Both the position numbers and the translations under genes were made by a program. From Erwinia mallotivora (GTDB lineage: Bacteria > Pseudomonadota > Gammaproteobacteria > Enterobacterales > Enterobacteriaceae): a stretch of 64,000 nt of DNA. The notes under the pieces are model-generated. The model was not told the DNA's origin and searched no databases. It saw nothing but the letters and a program-made list of their open reading frames with translations. The stretch is taken from positions 62,001 through 126,000 of the forward strand of contig NZ_JFHN01000074.1 in assembly GCF_000590885.1 (NCBI RefSeq), in the 5' to 3' direction. Positions 35,967-49,959 of this stretch are shown one piece after another. Within the stretch, counting starts at the first letter, position 1. Each line of letters begins with the position of its first letter.

Positions 35967-36578
35967 TCACTGACGTTGATCGTCAACCGTTACCCCTTTC
36001 GGTGGCGTAAACGTAAACCTGTCGCTGCTGACTGCGCCATTTTGCTGGCTTTTCAGCGCATAGCTACTGCGCTGACCATCCTGCTCTACCGCACTGAACT
36101 GATGAATAGTGCCGTTCGTTGAGACGTTAATGGTGAACTGCTTGAGATTACCATCAGCCGATTTTGGCGTCAGTTCAAAGCTGTCACCCTGCTGGCGGAT
36201 GTTGTACTGCTTCCAGTCACTGCTTTGATTGCGGGCAATCAGCATAAAGGGCGTATTGCTGGTGGCATCTTTCAGCCAGGTGGCACTGGCCTGCTCGACA
36301 AAGGGATTGTAAAACCATAGCGTTTTGCCGTCTGAGATAAGAATGCTTTCATCTGGTGCTGTCATGTGCCAGTTAAACAGGTCAGGACGCTTAACCCACA
36401 GTTCACCTTCACCCTCCTGGACAGACTGACCACTGCCGTCAGTCACTTTCTGAGTAAAACTGGCGTGGAAGCTGCTCACTTTATTCAGACGCTGTTGCAG
36501 ATCGGAAGAGGCATCGGCGAGCACAGTGGCCGAACTGAAAAGCGCCATCAGACAGCAGGTAAGCAATACTTTTTTCAT
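35967..36578 (-). CDS. lolA: Periplasmic lipoprotein carrier LolA
   Basis: A 203-residue protein, as in E. coli, that ferries lipoproteins from LolCDE to LolB. Start ATG at 36578 with AGGA 7 nt upstream; the GTG at 36581 would be too close. A signal peptide ([20 protein letters not shown], cleavage after Ala near 22) is clear. Core segments [37 protein letters not shown] and [19 protein letters not shown] are conserved. Confidence 0.98.
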   Translation of the reverse strand: MKKVLLTCCLMALFSSATVLADASSDLQQRLNKVSSFHASFTQKVTDGSGQSVQEGEGELWVKRPDLFNWHMTAPDESILISDGKTLWFYNPFVEQASATWLKDATSNTPFMLIARNQSSDWKQYNIRQQGDSFELTPKSADGNLKQFTINVSTNGTIHQFSAVEQDGQRSSYALKSQQNGAVSSDRFTFTPPKGVTVDDQRQ

Positions 36579-36726
36579 CACGACATCCTTATTGAAACTG
36601 TTTATCCCCCCTGCCGACAGGGAAGTTTGAGTGAATAACTGTAGCCAGCCAGAGAAATCATCAACAGCAGATTAACCTGAATACAACCGTCACATGAGAT
36701 GTGATATGGGGGTTAAGCCCGAAAAC

Positions 36727-36753
36727 TCAACGGGCCGGATCATCCCGGCCCGT
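36727..36753 (-). terminator. Intrinsic terminator of ftsK
   Basis: ACGGGCCGG (36730-36738) pairs with CCGGCCCGT (36745-36753). The minus-strand tail is TGAGTTTTCGG. It begins 25 nt past the ftsK stop. The rest of 36579-36726 holds the lolA leader and no visible gene. Confidence 0.75.
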
Positions 36754-36777
36754 CTGAACGGAAAAATCATCTGTTTG

Positions 36778-39700
36778 TTAAATTTCGTGCGGTGGCGGTG
36801 ACAAGACTTCACGGTTGCCATTATGACCAGGTGAAGAAACGATGCCCTGTGCTTCCATCTGCTCAATAATACGTGCCGCACGGTTATAACCAATACGGAA
36901 CTGACGCTGTACGCCCGATATAGATGCCCGACGTTTTTCAACCACAAAGGCTACCGCCTGGTCGAACAGCGGGTCCAGTTCTTCATCACCATCCAGTCCT
37001 GCTGCGCCACCTTCACTCTCTTCACCAGCAGTAATGCTGTCTATGTATTGCGGACGTCCACGCGCCTTCCAGTCCTGCACCACTGCATGAACTTCCTGAT
37101 CGCGCACAAAAGCACCATGAACGCGCACCGGCATAGAAGAGTTTGGCGGCATATAAAGCATATCCCCCATACCCAACAGCGACTCAGCTCCCCCCTGATC
37201 CAGAATGGTCCGGGAGTCGATTTTACTTGATACGGTAAAGGCAATACGGGTTGGAATATTGGCTTTAATCAGGCCGGTTATCACGTCAACCGATGGCCGC
37301 TGAGTAGCCAGAACAAGGTGAATACCTGCTGCACGTGCTTTCTGTGCCAGGCGGGCAATCAGCTCTTCAACTTTTTTACCCACCGCCATCATCAGATCGG
37401 CAAATTCATCGACCAGCACAACAATATAGGGCAGTTTTTCCAGCACCGGCGGCGTGGTATCCATACTGTCGCCCGGTTTCCAGAATGGATCCGGGATGGG
37501 GCGTCCCATCGCATCTGCCTGGGCGACTTTTTCGTTATAGCCAGCGAGATTGCGCACGCCAAGAGCTGACATCAGCTTATAACGACGCTCCATTTCACCC
37601 ACACTCCAGCGCAGCGCATTGGCCGCATCTTTCATATCGGTAACTACTTCTGTCAGCAGATGCGGAATACCCTCATACACCGAAAGTTCAAGCATTTTAG
37701 GATCGATCATAATAAAGCGCACATCTTCCGGCGTGGCTTTATATAACATGCTGATGATCATCGCATTGACGCCGACTGACTTACCAGAGCCGGTAGTACC
37801 CGCCACCAGTAAATGCGGCATTTTGGCCAAATCAGCAACGACAGGCTGACCGGCAATATCCTTGCCCAACACGACAGAAAGTGGCGAAGGATTATCGCGG
37901 AATTTGTCACACTCCAGGACTTCCCGCATATAGACTGTCTGGCGGTGTTTGTTAGGCAATTCCAGGCCGACATAGGGTTTACCAGGTATCACTTCAACCA
38001 CACGCACAGCCACAGCGGAAAGTGAACGGGCAAGGTCACGCGATAAATTAGAAATACGCGCAGCCTTCACACCGGGTGCCAGATCCAGTTCGAAACGCGT
38101 GATGACCGGGCCAGGAGAGATACCAACAACCTCGGCTTTCACCCGGTAATCAGCCAGCCGCGCTTCTACCAGGCGGGCCGTCTGCTCCAGCGAAAACATA
38201 TCGACGGGTTCCGCTTCAGCAGGCGGGGCAGTAAGCAAATCCAGCGTCGGCAACGGCGTTGTCGGTTTTTCCAGAGGCTGCTCATGGCGAACCAGGAAAG
38301 GATGGAACAGGCTGTCCGCAACCGGCGAAGCAGGCTCTTCCTTCTCCACAACAACAGGCGTGGATTGTTGAACCGGTGGTTGCTGCCATGCAGGGGCGGT
38401 CGGTTGTTGCGGAGCAGCCATGGATTGCGAGACAGGTGCCGCAGTTTGCTGCTGCCAGTGAAGGTCATCCTCCTGCCCTTTTTCACCAGCCACAGGCAGC
38501 GTAAACAACGGCTCCGCAGGCCCCTCGTCGATCAGATCGTTGACCGGTAAAAAATCGAAGGCCCCTGCCGTATCAGGATGAATGACCGCGCTGTTATCCT
38601 GATCAGACGCGTGAGCATATCGTTGGTTCTGCTGCGTGGCGAACTGACGGGCAAGCGCAGCCTGTTGCAGAGCTTCTTCATCCTCGTCACTGAAGTCTTC
38701 GCCATAACGCACCTGCTGCTGTGCAAAAAATGCCTCGCGCAGTTGCGCCTGCTCTTGCGCATCACTCTCATCACCAGAAGAGGGGGTTGGCTGAGGCTCA
38801 GCACTTTGCTGCAACAGCTCCTGCTCCCTGGCTTTCTCTTCTGCCATTCGTTGTGAAGGTAATTTAATCCCCCAGGATGCCAGCTCCCGCCGGGTGGGCA
38901 ATTTAACCGGATTAGGACGCGGTAACTCTGGCCCAATCCCCTGCTTAACCTGAGAATTAGCCGGATCGCTGGTTGCAGTAAAACCTGGCATAAATGGTGC
39001 CGCGGCGGCTGTTTTAGCTGCATCAACAACGCCAGGCTGAACATTTTCAGGTTGAGAAACCGATGGCGATGAAAAATCAAACGGTGAAGAAGCAACGTCG
39101 CGCCAGTTGCCCATCTTTGGACCGTCGTCGTCTTCTTCTGACGCCACGACAGCCGCAGGCATCTCATCCGGCACGGAAAAACGATAAAGCGTTGGCGGGA
39201 CTTCTTCTGAAGGCGTCTGAGCAGTTGTGTTTCTCTGAACCTGTTGGGCTCCGCCCGGAGACTGAGAAGAATCTTCAGCAGAAGAGAATCCGGTCTGGGC
39301 GGCAGGAGGAACCGTTGTAAATTGGCTGGCAGAAGCAAGCGCAGGCGGTGAGAGAGGTGCAGAAGCTACAGCTCCAGCTTTTGCAGCTGCCACCGGGCTG
39401 TTCAGCAGTGGATCGTTCTCATCGTCATACTCTGCCCGCTGGGGTTTTTCAGGTGCAGAAAGTAACACGTCATCTTCATCAGAACGTTGAGCCGTTGCAG
39501 CTGATGAACCGGCAGGCTTTTCATGCGGTTCGTCATCATATTCGTCCTCATCATCCTGCCAGCGTTCATCCTTACGCGAACGATTGCTGGCAAAAGTGAG
39601 TACGCCCATGACCACAGCACCGATTTTTTCAGCAATCGTCAGCCAGGACCATCCCGTGTAGAGCGTGAGGCCTGCCGCCCAGATACAGAGCAGTGTCAGG

Positions 39701-40191
39701 GTTCCAACTGCGCCACTGAACCACGGTGACATGGCATTGCTCAGCAGGCTGCCAATTACGCCACCCGAGGCAAAATACCAGATATCATCTGCATTCAGCG
39801 CAGCCAGACCGCAGGTCGTCACCACCAGAGCCAGTACGCCGATGAGGCGCAGTGCCACAGCAAAATAATCGATGTAATCCTGCGCATTACGCTGCCGGAA
39901 AGCAATCCAGCAAAGACCACCAATGACGGGAGGAATGGCATACGCCATCACACCAAAAATAAAAAACAGGGTATCGGCTAACCAGGCACCGGGTCTGCCA
40001 CCCAGGTTATGGATAGGTTCGTGCCAGGCGGTTTGAGACCAACTGGGATCGGATGGATTGAAGCTTACCAACGCCGCCATCAGATAAATGGCGAACAGAG
40101 CAACAATAATCAGTAATGCTTCCAGCAGACGTCGTCCGCTGCTCAGCGGTTGTAACGAAACTTCTTTATCTTCTGTGTATTCCTGGCTCAA
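36778..40191 (-). CDS. ftsK: DNA translocase FtsK
   Basis: A 1137-residue division protein that anchors at the septum and pumps chromosome termini toward dif. I choose the TTG at 40191 ([19 protein letters not shown]), 8 nt after GGAG; the in-frame ATG at 40197 abuts that GGAG. Four N-terminal helices (about residues 23-180) are followed by a Pro/Gln/Ala-rich linker (about 190-650), shorter than in E. coli (1329 residues in total). The motor has Walker [14 protein letters not shown] and Walker [13 protein letters not shown]. The winged-helix gamma domain with [20 protein letters not shown] reads KOPS. Confidence 0.97.
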   Translation of the reverse strand: MSQEYTEDKEVSLQPLSSGRRLLEALLIIVALFAIYLMAALVSFNPSDPSWSQTAWHEPIHNLGGRPGAWLADTLFFIFGVMAYAIPPVIGGLCWIAFRQRNAQDYIDYFAVALRLIGVLALVVTTCGLAALNADDIWYFASGGVIGSLLSNAMSPWFSGAVGTLTLLCIWAAGLTLYTGWSWLTIAEKIGAVVMGVLTFASNRSRKDERWQDDEDEYDDEPHEKPAGSSAATAQRSDEDDVLLSAPEKPQRAEYDDENDPLLNSPVAAAKAGAVASAPLSPPALASASQFTTVPPAAQTGFSSAEDSSQSPGGAQQVQRNTTAQTPSEEVPPTLYRFSVPDEMPAAVVASEEDDDGPKMGNWRDVASSPFDFSSPSVSQPENVQPGVVDAAKTAAAAPFMPGFTATSDPANSQVKQGIGPELPRPNPVKLPTRRELASWGIKLPSQRMAEEKAREQELLQQSAEPQPTPSSGDESDAQEQAQLREAFFAQQQVRYGEDFSDEDEEALQQAALARQFATQQNQRYAHASDQDNSAVIHPDTAGAFDFLPVNDLIDEGPAEPLFTLPVAGEKGQEDDLHWQQQTAAPVSQSMAAPQQPTAPAWQQPPVQQSTPVVVEKEEPASPVADSLFHPFLVRHEQPLEKPTTPLPTLDLLTAPPAEAEPVDMFSLEQTARLVEARLADYRVKAEVVGISPGPVITRFELDLAPGVKAARISNLSRDLARSLSAVAVRVVEVIPGKPYVGLELPNKHRQTVYMREVLECDKFRDNPSPLSVVLGKDIAGQPVVADLAKMPHLLVAGTTGSGKSVGVNAMIISMLYKATPEDVRFIMIDPKMLELSVYEGIPHLLTEVVTDMKDAANALRWSVGEMERRYKLMSALGVRNLAGYNEKVAQADAMGRPIPDPFWKPGDSMDTTPPVLEKLPYIVVLVDEFADLMMAVGKKVEELIARLAQKARAAGIHLVLATQRPSVDVITGLIKANIPTRIAFTVSSKIDSRTILDQGGAESLLGMGDMLYMPPNSSMPVRVHGAFVRDQEVHAVVQDWKARGRPQYIDSITAGEESEGGAAGLDGDEELDPLFDQAVAFVVEKRRASISGVQRQFRIGYNRAARIIEQMEAQGIVSSPGHNGNREVLSPPPHEI

Positions 40192-40287
40192 GCGCATCTC
40201 CAGGTGCCTGTAAACAATGAAGGCAACAGCGCCGGGATTAACCGACGCTGGACCTGTATGAATTCACAGGAGTGTACCGAAATCTTC

Positions 40288-40302
40288 CAGGTTTTGCACC
40301 TG
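40288..40302 (-). terminator. Weak hairpin after lrp
   Basis: CAGGT-TTTGC-ACCTG, five pairs, 8 nt past the lrp stop, with no good U run; an outer CACAG/CTGTG pairing (about 40266 and 40304) may extend it. Confidence 0.3.
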
Positions 40303-40309
40303 CTCTGTG

Positions 40310-40804
40310 TTACCGGGTTTTAATGACCAGACGGTTGCTTTGTTTCACCTCTTCCATCACCACATAGGTGCGCGTATCGTTCACACCCGGCAGTCGCAGC
40401 AAGGTTTCACCCAGCAACTTACGATAAGCTGACATATCTGGCACACGCGTTTTCAGCAAATAGTCAAAATCGCCTGAAACAAGATGACACTCCTGAGTTT
40501 CCTCAAGTTTTTGTACCGCAGCATTGAATTGTTCAAACACATCCGGCGCGCCACGATTCAGAGTAATCTCAACAAACACCAGCAGCGAAGCATCCAGATA
40601 GTGCGGATTTAACTGCGCAGTATAGCCGAGAATAAATCCCTGTCTTTCAAGACGGCGGACGCGTTCAAGACAAGGTGTCGGTGATAAACCTACTCGCTTG
40701 GATAACTCGACATTGGAGATACGCCCATCCTTTTGCAGTTCGTTGAGGATATTGCGATCAATTCTGTCAAGATCTTTACCGGGCCGTTTTTTATTGTCTA
40801 CCAT
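40310..40804 (-). CDS. lrp: Leucine-responsive regulatory protein Lrp
   Basis: A 164-residue global regulator, virtually identical to E. coli Lrp. Start ATG at 40804 (MVDNKKRPGKDLDRIDRNIL). The helix-turn-helix is DGRISNVELSKRVGLSPTPC, followed by the RAM effector domain (LVFVEITLNRGAPDVFEQF, CHLVSGDFDYLLKTRVPDM, RTYVVMEEVKQSNRLVIKTR). It is divergent from trxB across 528 bp, enough for a long autoregulated leader like the one known in E. coli. Confidence 0.99.
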   Translation of the reverse strand: MVDNKKRPGKDLDRIDRNILNELQKDGRISNVELSKRVGLSPTPCLERVRRLERQGFILGYTAQLNPHYLDASLLVFVEITLNRGAPDVFEQFNAAVQKLEETQECHLVSGDFDYLLKTRVPDMSAYRKLLGETLLRLPGVNDTRTYVVMEEVKQSNRLVIKTR

Positions 40805-42301
<1,497 letters not shown>

Positions 42302-42329
42302 GTTGTTAAAATCCTGCATCAATTTTTCT

Positions 42330-42358
42330 AAAGGCGACCGCCAGCGTTCGCCTTTTTC
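42330..42358 (+). terminator. Intrinsic terminator of trxB
   Basis: AAAGGCGA (42330-42337) pairs with TCGCCTTT (42348-42355), then TTTTT. It begins 28 nt past the stop. Confidence 0.93.
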
Positions 42359-42449
42359 CCTTCTGCGTTGTAACATCGTCCATCCTCTTTCCCGATAAAT
42401 TACGGGTCGTTGCAGTGACCCTGACACTTAGCATCTGGCTCACCTGGTC

Positions 42450-44216
42450 ATGAATAAATCACGACAGCAACAGTTATTACGCTGGCTAAAAAGCCAGAGC
42501 GCCCACAACACACGCTGGTTGCGCCTTTCACAACTTCTGGGCCTTTTCAGTGCGTTATTAATTCTCGTGCAGGCCTGGCTGCTGGCAGGACTATTACACT
42601 CGTTGATAGTCAGCCATCTCCCCCGCTCAGCTCTCCTGTCGCAGTTTATTCTGCTGGGTGGCTGCTTTGCTCTGCGAGCTGTGCTGCTTTGGCTACGTGA
42701 AAAAGCCGGATTTGAATATGGCAGAGTTATCCGACAACGTTTGCGCCAGACCGTTCTGGAACGGCTGGAGTCGCTTGGGCCAGCCTGGATCCAGGGTAAA
42801 CCCGCAGGGAGTTGGGCGACTTTATTGTTGGAACAGATTGAGGATATGCAGGATTACTATTCCCGCTACCGACCGCAAATGTTGCTGGCAACGCTTGTCC
42901 CCTGCTTTATTCTGCTGACACTACTCCCGGTCAACTGGGCCGCAGCGCTAATCCTGCTGGTAACAGCACCCTTAATCCCCCTTTTTATGATCCTGGTTGG
43001 CATGGGCGCGGCCGATGCCAACCGTCGAAATTTTCAGGCACTGTCCCGACTCAGCGGTCATTTTCTTGACCGGCTGCGCGGGCTGGACACGCTGCGACTG
43101 TTCTACCGTGGTGAAGCGGAAACACATCATATTCGCCAGGCCTCAACGGATTTTCGTCAGCGGACAATGGACGTTTTGCGTATTGCTTTTCTTTCCTCAG
43201 CAGTACTGGAGTTTTTCGCCTCCATTTCTATTGCCGTGGTGGCGGTTTATTTTGGCTTCTCCTACCTGGGCGAACTTAACTTCGGTCATTACAATGCGGG
43301 TGTCACGCTGTTTGCCGGCTTTCTTTCGTTGATCCTCGCACCGGAATTTTTCCTGCCGCTGAGAGATTTAGGCACTTTTTACCATGCTAAGGCCCAGGCA
43401 ACCGGCGCAGCAGACTCGCTTGAAGCTTTCCTGACGACAACAGCAGAATATCCGCGCAGGCAAGGTAACCAGCAGCCCGATTTCAGTGCCGGACTGACCC
43501 TTGTGGCTGAGGGACTGATGATACTTTCACCACAAAATACGCTGCTGGCAGGCCCGCTGGATTTCACCGTCACTCCCGGACAACGCATTGTCATTATTGG
43601 TCAAAGTGGAGCCGGAAAAACCTCCCTGCTGAATGTGCTGTTGGGTAACCTTCCCTATCAGGGGTCGCTGCGAGTTAATGAGGTGGAATTGCGTGACATC
43701 CTGCAAGAACACTGGCATCGACAACTGGCCTGGGTTGGACAGAATCCTCTTCTGCCAGCCAGTACGCTGGCGGGGAATATCGCGCTGGATGGAAGCAATC
43801 ATCCGGCAACACTCCGGCAGGTTTGCGACGCCGCTGGCGTCACAGAATTTCTCCCTTTGATGGCAGATGGCCTGTCAAGTGAAACCGGCGAGCAGGCAGC
43901 AAACCTCTCTGTCGGGCAGGCCCAGCGTATCGCCGTGGCGCGGGCGCTGTATAAGCCCTGCAAACTTCTGCTGCTGGACGAACCCGCTGCCAGTCTGGAC
44001 AGTCACAGCGAAAACCATGTCAGTCAGGCTTTGCTGGCAGCCTCCCGACAGCAAAGTACGTTGTTAGTCACCCATCAGTTACATCAGTTGCACCTGTGGG
44101 ATGAAATCTGGCTGATGCGTGAAGGAAAGCTTATTCAGCAGGGTAGCTTCCGGCAGTTATCGCAGCAAGGCAGCGCATTTGCCGAACTTATTTCACGACG
44201 TCAGGAAGCGGAATAA
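42450..44216 (+). CDS. cydD: Heterodimeric ABC exporter subunit CydD
   Basis: A 588-residue ABC half-transporter, the E. coli length. CydDC exports glutathione and cysteine to the periplasm (heme-linked transport has also been proposed) and is required for cytochrome bd assembly. Six membrane helices, then Walker A GQSGAGKTSLLN, signature NLSVGQAQRIAVARAL and Walker B LLLLDEPAASLD. Its TAA shares its last base with the ATG of cydC (TAATG at 44214-44218), so the subunits are translationally coupled. Confidence 0.97.
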   Translation: MNKSRQQQLLRWLKSQSAHNTRWLRLSQLLGLFSALLILVQAWLLAGLLHSLIVSHLPRSALLSQFILLGGCFALRAVLLWLREKAGFEYGRVIRQRLRQTVLERLESLGPAWIQGKPAGSWATLLLEQIEDMQDYYSRYRPQMLLATLVPCFILLTLLPVNWAAALILLVTAPLIPLFMILVGMGAADANRRNFQALSRLSGHFLDRLRGLDTLRLFYRGEAETHHIRQASTDFRQRTMDVLRIAFLSSAVLEFFASISIAVVAVYFGFSYLGELNFGHYNAGVTLFAGFLSLILAPEFFLPLRDLGTFYHAKAQATGAADSLEAFLTTTAEYPRRQGNQQPDFSAGLTLVAEGLMILSPQNTLLAGPLDFTVTPGQRIVIIGQSGAGKTSLLNVLLGNLPYQGSLRVNEVELRDILQEHWHRQLAWVGQNPLLPASTLAGNIALDGSNHPATLRQVCDAAGVTEFLPLMADGLSSETGEQAANLSVGQAQRIAVARALYKPCKLLLLDEPAASLDSHSENHVSQALLAASRQQSTLLVTHQLHQLHLWDEIWLMREGKLIQQGSFRQLSQQGSAFAELISRRQEAE

Positions 44217-45943
44217 TGAAAACGTTACGCCCATTCTTAGCGCTTTACCGCCGTCATTTCTGGCGTTTGTCCCTCGGAGTAATACTGGCCGTTGTCACTT
44301 TGCTGGCGAGCATTGGTTTGCTTACCCTGTCCGGTTGGTTTCTCGCGGCCTCTTCCCTTGCCGGGTGGGCTGGTTTGTACAGTTTCAACTACATGTTACC
44401 CGCCGCCGGTGTGCGGTGTGCCGCTATCAGTCGCACTGCTGCACGCTATTTTGAGCGACTGGTAAGCCATGATGGCACCTTCAGAGTGCTTGAACATCTG
44501 CGGGTTTTTACTTACAGCAAAATACTGCCTCTTTCTCCTGGCGGTCTGGCAGGTTTTCGTCGTGCCGATTTGTTGAACCGGCTGGTTGCCGACGTTGATA
44601 CGCTTGATCACCTTTATCTGCGCATTATCTCACCGTTGTTGGGTGCACTGGTCGTCATTCTGGTGGTATCTGTAGGTTTGAGCTGGCTGGACTGGCAGCT
44701 GGCGCTGATGACAGGCGTGATACTGCTGCTGACCCTGTTGATCCTGCCGCCGCTTTTTTACCAACTGGGAAGCCCTGCTGGCCACGCTTTAACCCGCTTG
44801 CGGGCACAGTATCGCGCTCAACTTACCGACTGGTTGCTGAGCCAGAATGAGCTGAAACTGTATGGTGCTGCGACGCGTTTTCGAGAGGAACTTAAGACAA
44901 CAGAGGCACAGTGGCAGGATGCCCAACGATCCCAGGCCTCGCTGGGCGGACTTTCCCAGGCTTTGTTGCTGACCATAATGGGATTCACCGTGGTACTTAT
45001 CCTGTGGCTGAGTGCTGGCGGCGTGGGTAGCGAAACTCAACCCGGCGCTCTGATTGCTCTGTTTGTGTTTTGTACGCTTGCCGCTTTTGAAGCGCTGGCT
45101 CCCGTTGGTAGTGCATTCCTGCATCTGGGCCAGGTTATCGCCTCAGCCAGACGAGTGACAGAGATAATCAATCAGCAGCCTGCGGTCATTTTTACCGGCG
45201 GCCAACAGAGCATCAGCGATCGTGCGCAACTGCAACTCGCAAAAGTAAGCTTTACCTGGCCCGGCGGCAGAAAAGCGCTGGATGGGTTTTCGCTGGATAT
45301 CGCCGCCGGTGAGCATATTGCCCTGCTGGGAGGAAGCGGGTGTGGTAAATCGACACTGTTACAACTCCTCACCCGCGCGTGGGACGCGGACAGCGGTGAA
45401 ATTCTGTTAAACGGATTGCCGCTGAAGAATTGGGACGAGGCCACACTGCGTGGGATGACCAGCGTGGTTACGCAGCGCGTTCATCTGTTTAACGGGACAT
45501 TGCGGGAAAACCTGCTGGTGGCTTCACCCGACAGCAATGATCAACAGTTAACTGCGGTGCTGCATCAGGTTGGACTGCAAGGATTATTACACGACAGTCA
45601 GGGGCTGAACGGCTGGCTGGGAGAAGGCGGACGCCAGCTTTCCGGTGGTGAGCTGCGCAGGCTGGGGCTGGCCCGCGCACTTTTGCATGGCGGTACGTTG
45701 CTGCTGCTGGATGAGCCAACTGAAGGATTGGATGCTGAAACCGAGCAGCAGATTCTTATGCTGCTACGCCAGGTAGCACGTAACAGGACGATGGTGATGG
45801 TGACTCACAGATTGCAGGGCCTGATGCATTTCGACAGAATTTGCGTTATGGAAAATGGCAGTCTGATTGAGCAGGGTGAGCATCGCGAATTAATCGCAAA
45901 ACGCGGCCGTTACTGGTATTTTCATCAGCGATATACGCTATAG
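44216..45943 (+). CDS. cydC: Heterodimeric ABC exporter subunit CydC
   Basis: A 575-residue partner of CydD (E. coli 573). Six membrane helices ([20 protein letters not shown] in the first), Walker [14 protein letters not shown], signature [17 protein letters not shown] and Walker [13 protein letters not shown]. It overlaps cydD by one base and is followed by aat after 32 bp on the same strand. Confidence 0.97.
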   Translation: MKTLRPFLALYRRHFWRLSLGVILAVVTLLASIGLLTLSGWFLAASSLAGWAGLYSFNYMLPAAGVRCAAISRTAARYFERLVSHDGTFRVLEHLRVFTYSKILPLSPGGLAGFRRADLLNRLVADVDTLDHLYLRIISPLLGALVVILVVSVGLSWLDWQLALMTGVILLLTLLILPPLFYQLGSPAGHALTRLRAQYRAQLTDWLLSQNELKLYGAATRFREELKTTEAQWQDAQRSQASLGGLSQALLLTIMGFTVVLILWLSAGGVGSETQPGALIALFVFCTLAAFEALAPVGSAFLHLGQVIASARRVTEIINQQPAVIFTGGQQSISDRAQLQLAKVSFTWPGGRKALDGFSLDIAAGEHIALLGGSGCGKSTLLQLLTRAWDADSGEILLNGLPLKNWDEATLRGMTSVVTQRVHLFNGTLRENLLVASPDSNDQQLTAVLHQVGLQGLLHDSQGLNGWLGEGGRQLSGGELRRLGLARALLHGGTLLLLDEPTEGLDAETEQQILMLLRQVARNRTMVMVTHRLQGLMHFDRICVMENGSLIEQGEHRELIAKRGRYWYFHQRYTL

Positions 45944-45975
45944 TCACAGGCTCTCGTTCGACAGAGATTATCACC

Positions 45976-46668
45976 ATGCGTCTGATCCAACTTTCCAGGG
46001 AATCAATCAATTTTCCTCCGCCAGAGATGGCGCTGCGGGAGCCTAACGGTTTGCTGGCAATGGGAGGTGATCTCAGCCCAGCGCGTCTGCTTCATGCTTA
46101 TCACCGTGGAATCTTCCCCTGGTTCTCCGTTGGTGACCCCATTCTGTGGTGGTCACCCGATCCCCGCGCCGTGCTCTATCCTGAAAAATTTCATCTCAGC
46201 AGAAGCATGAAGCGGTTTCACCAGCGCTCCCCCTATCGCGTAACCATTAATCAAAACTTTTATGGTGTGCTCGAAGGATGCGCCAGCGATCGTGCAGAAG
46301 GCACCTGGATTACTAACGAAGTTAAACGTGCCTGGTTGAAACTGTCGGAAGCCGGTCATGCACAATCGGTTGAAGTATGGCTTGATAATGAGCTGGTTGG
46401 CGGTATGTACGGGCTCTCGCTTGGAAAAATTTTCTGTGGTGAATCCATGTTCAGTTACAGAGAAAATGCCTCAAAAACAGCCCTGCTGGTATTCAGTCAG
46501 TATTTTATACAGCAGGGAGGAAAACTGATTGATTGTCAGGTGCTGAATCCTCATACCGCTTCACTGGGCGCACAGGAGATTGCCAGAGCAGACTATCTGC
46601 AACAGGTGCATACCCTGGCTCACCAGCCGCTGGCGGAAAACTGCTGGCAGCAGCAAACTCTTTTTTGA
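45976..46668 (+). CDS. aat: Leucyl/phenylalanyl-tRNA-protein transferase
   Basis: A 230-residue enzyme (E. coli 234) that adds Leu or Phe to proteins with N-terminal Arg or Lys, making substrates for ClpS-ClpAP. Conserved [47 protein letters not shown] and the C-terminal [15 protein letters not shown] region are present. The gene lies about 1 kb from clpA/clpS, the machinery that degrades its products. Confidence 0.97.
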   Translation: MRLIQLSRESINFPPPEMALREPNGLLAMGGDLSPARLLHAYHRGIFPWFSVGDPILWWSPDPRAVLYPEKFHLSRSMKRFHQRSPYRVTINQNFYGVLEGCASDRAEGTWITNEVKRAWLKLSEAGHAQSVEVWLDNELVGGMYGLSLGKIFCGESMFSYRENASKTALLVFSQYFIQQGGKLIDCQVLNPHTASLGAQEIARADYLQQVHTLAHQPLAENCWQQQTLF

Positions 46669-47249
<581 letters not shown>

Positions 47250-47278
47250 CCGCTCTCTCTGCCGCTAACCCGCGCTGA

Positions 47279-47309
47279 AAAGTAAAAAGGCCGCACATTG
47301 TGCGGCCTT
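47279..47309 (-). terminator. Intrinsic terminator shared by clpA and infA
   Basis: AAGGCCGCAC-ATT-GTGCGGCCTT (47287-47309). On the minus strand it runs into TTTTTACTTTT and so ends clpA; on the plus strand the tail (GATCTC) lacks U, so infA may end less efficiently here. Confidence 0.9.
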
Positions 47310-47333
47310 GATCTCAGGCGTTATTCATCAGGA

Positions 47334-49610
47334 TTAGTGAACGGTTCCTTCAGCTTTACGCTTCTCTGAACTGAGGAAATGGTAAGTCAGCTCATTTTTT
47401 GCTTTATCCAGCGCAACTGACACTGAGCCGCCGTCCACCAGCGAACCAAACAGCAGTTCATTTGCCAGCGGTTTTTTCAGGCTTTCCTGCACGGTACGCG
47501 CCATTGGACGGGCACCCATCGCCTTGTCATACCCTTTCTCGGCAAGCCAGTCCCGGGCTTCATCGCTGACCTCCAGCGACACCCCTTTCGCATCCAGCTG
47601 CGCCTGCAACTCAACGATAAACTTATCCACCACCTGATGAATAACTTCAGTATCCAGGTGTTTAAACCAGATAATGTTATCGAGGCGGTTGCGGAACTCT
47701 GGCGTAAAGATTTTTTTGATCTCTTCCATAGCGTCGGTACTGTTGTCCTGCTGAATCAGGCCAATAGATTTGCGCTCAGTTTCCCGCACACCGGCATTGG
47801 TGGTCATCACCACGACCACGTTTCGGAAGTCGGCTTTACGGCCGTTATTATCCGTTAACATACCGTTATCCATCACCTGCAACAGCAGATTGAATACGTC
47901 GGGATGGGCTTTCTCAATCTCATCAAGCAGCACCACGGCGTGGGGATGTTTAATCACTGCATCTGTCAGCAGTCCCCCCTGATCAAAGCCGACATAGCCC
48001 GGAGGCGCACCGATCAAACGGCTGACGGTGTGTCGTTCCATGTATTCAGACATGTCGAAACGCAGCAGTTCAATGCCCAATGCTTTCGCCAGCTGGACAG
48101 TGACCTCCGTTTTTCCGACGCCGGTAGGACCAGCAAACAGGAATGAACCGACAGGTTTGCGATCCTGTCCGAGGCCCGCACGGCTCATCTTAATCGCCTC
48201 GGTCAACGCCTCAATTGCGTTGTCCTGTCCAAATACCAGCATTTTGAGGCGATCGCCCAGCGTTTTGAGCGTATCGCGGTCGGTTGCAGAAACGCTTTTT
48301 TCTGGAATGCGGGCGATACGGGCTACGACAGATTCAATATCCGATACGTTAACCGTTTTTTTACGCTTGCTTGCCGGCATCAGGCGGGCGCGAGCGCCTG
48401 CTTCGTCAATCACATCAATCGCTTTGTCAGGCAGATGACGGTCGTTGATATATTTCACCGCCAGCTCTACCGCTGCCCGGACCGCTTTCGCGGTATAACG
48501 TACGTCGTGATGCGCCTCGTACTTGGGTTTCAGACCATTGAGGATCTGCACCGTTTCCTCAACGGAAGGTTCGGTGATATCGATTTTCTGGAAACGACGG
48601 GCCAGCGCACGATCTTTCTCAAAAATGTTACTGAACTCCTGATAAGTGGTGGAGCCCATTACGCGGATTTTTCCGCCAGAGAGAAGTGGCTTAATCAGAT
48701 TGGCTGCGTCAACCTGGCCACCAGAAGCTGCACCCGCACCAATAATCGTATGAATTTCATCGATAAACAGAATACTGCTGCTATCCTGTTCAAGCTGTTT
48801 TAACAACGCTTTGAAACGTTTTTCAAAATCACCACGGTACTTGGTTCCGGCGAGTAAAGAGCCGATATCCAGTGAATAGATGGTGGCATCTTTCATCACT
48901 TCCGGCACATCACCCTGCACGATACGCCAGGCCAGGCCTTCAGCAATAGCGGTTTTACCCACGCCGGACTCACCCACCAACAGGGGATTATTTTTACGAC
49001 GACGGCAGAGGACCTGAATTGCCCGCTCAAGCTCTTTATCACGGCCAATCAGCGGGTCAATGCCGCCTACACGAGCAAGCTGGTTCAAATTGGTGGTGAA
49101 GTTTTCCATACGTTCCTCCCCGCCTGCCTGCTCTTCGTTAACTGGATTTTCCGCACCGGAAGAGGGACCAGCGTCGTCCTTCCGCGTGCCATGAGAAATA
49201 AAATTCACCACATCAAGGCGGCTGATTTCATGTTTGCGCAGCAGATAAGCGGCCTGGGATTCCTGCTCACTAAAAATAGCGACCAGCACGTTGGCCCCGG
49301 CCACTTCACTGCGTCCGGATGATTGCACGTGGAAGACAGCGCGTTGTAGTACACGTTGGAAACTGAGCGTTGGCTGAGTGTCACGCTCTTCTGTACTGAC
49401 CGGCAAGACCGGGGTGGTTTGTTCGATGAAGGCTTCAAGCTCCTGTCGCAGAGCCACGATATCAACGGTACAGGCTTCCAGTGCCTCTCTGGCCGACGGG
49501 TTACTAAGCAGAGCCAGTAACAGATGCTCGACGGTCATAAACTCATGACGGTGCTCGCGCGCTCTGGCGAAAGCCATGTTTAAACTGAGTTCCAGTTCTT
49601 GATTGAGCAT
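47334..49610 (-). CDS. clpA: ATP-dependent Clp protease ATP-binding subunit ClpA
   Basis: A 758-residue AAA+ unfoldase, the E. coli length, that feeds ClpP. Start ATG at 49610 ([20 protein letters not shown]). N-domain (about 1-145) binds ClpS; D1 has Walker [11 protein letters not shown]2 has [10 protein letters not shown]; the ClpP-docking IGL loop is in [10 protein letters not shown]. Twenty-eight bases follow clpS, so the two are co-transcribed. Confidence 0.99.
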   Translation of the reverse strand: MLNQELELSLNMAFARAREHRHEFMTVEHLLLALLSNPSAREALEACTVDIVALRQELEAFIEQTTPVLPVSTEERDTQPTLSFQRVLQRAVFHVQSSGRSEVAGANVLVAIFSEQESQAAYLLRKHEISRLDVVNFISHGTRKDDAGPSSGAENPVNEEQAGGEERMENFTTNLNQLARVGGIDPLIGRDKELERAIQVLCRRRKNNPLLVGESGVGKTAIAEGLAWRIVQGDVPEVMKDATIYSLDIGSLLAGTKYRGDFEKRFKALLKQLEQDSSSILFIDEIHTIIGAGAASGGQVDAANLIKPLLSGGKIRVMGSTTYQEFSNIFEKDRALARRFQKIDITEPSVEETVQILNGLKPKYEAHHDVRYTAKAVRAAVELAVKYINDRHLPDKAIDVIDEAGARARLMPASKRKKTVNVSDIESVVARIARIPEKSVSATDRDTLKTLGDRLKMLVFGQDNAIEALTEAIKMSRAGLGQDRKPVGSFLFAGPTGVGKTEVTVQLAKALGIELLRFDMSEYMERHTVSRLIGAPPGYVGFDQGGLLTDAVIKHPHAVVLLDEIEKAHPDVFNLLLQVMDNGMLTDNNGRKADFRNVVVVMTTNAGVRETERKSIGLIQQDNSTDAMEEIKKIFTPEFRNRLDNIIWFKHLDTEVIHQVVDKFIVELQAQLDAKGVSLEVSDEARDWLAEKGYDKAMGARPMARTVQESLKKPLANELLFGSLVDGGSVSVALDKAKNELTYHFLSSEKRKAEGTVH

Positions 49611-49638
49611 AGGCACCTCCCCCAATAGATCGCCTTAT

Positions 49639-49959
49639 TCAGGCTTTTTCCAGCGTACACAGCAACGGATGCTCATTCTCCCTGGCGTACTTATTTACAT
49701 GAGCGACTTTGGTTTCTGCCACTTCGGCAGTGAAAACACCACAAATCGCCTTTCCCTGGTAGTGGACCGCAAGCATCAGTTGCGTTGCACGTTCAACATC
49801 ATAAGAAAAGAACTTTTGCAGTACGTCAATAACAAATTCCATAGGTGTATAATCGTCATTATTGAGAATAACTTTATACATCGAAGGCGGCTTGAGTCCC
49901 TCGCGAAGTTTGTCATCTGCAAGATGTTCAAAGTTAAGCCAGTCGTTAGTATTCCCCAT
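49639..49959 (-). CDS. clpS: ClpA adaptor ClpS
   Basis: A 106-residue adaptor, the E. coli length, delivering N-degron substrates to ClpAP. Start ATG at 49959 ([20 protein letters not shown]); a TTG four codons earlier is less likely. The N-degron pocket ([15 protein letters not shown], with [20 protein letters not shown]) is intact. Upstream of clpA in one operon. Confidence 0.98.
   Translation of the reverse strand: MGNTNDWLNFEHLADDKLREGLKPPSMYKVILNNDDYTPMEFVIDVLQKFFSYDVERATQLMLAVHYQGKAICGVFTAEVAETKVAHVNKYARENEHPLLCTLEKA

Noticed and set aside
38532-39338. 268-codon out-of-frame reading on the ftsK strand
   Set aside because: Sits in the low-complexity linker; the ftsK frame is continuous and matches on both sides.
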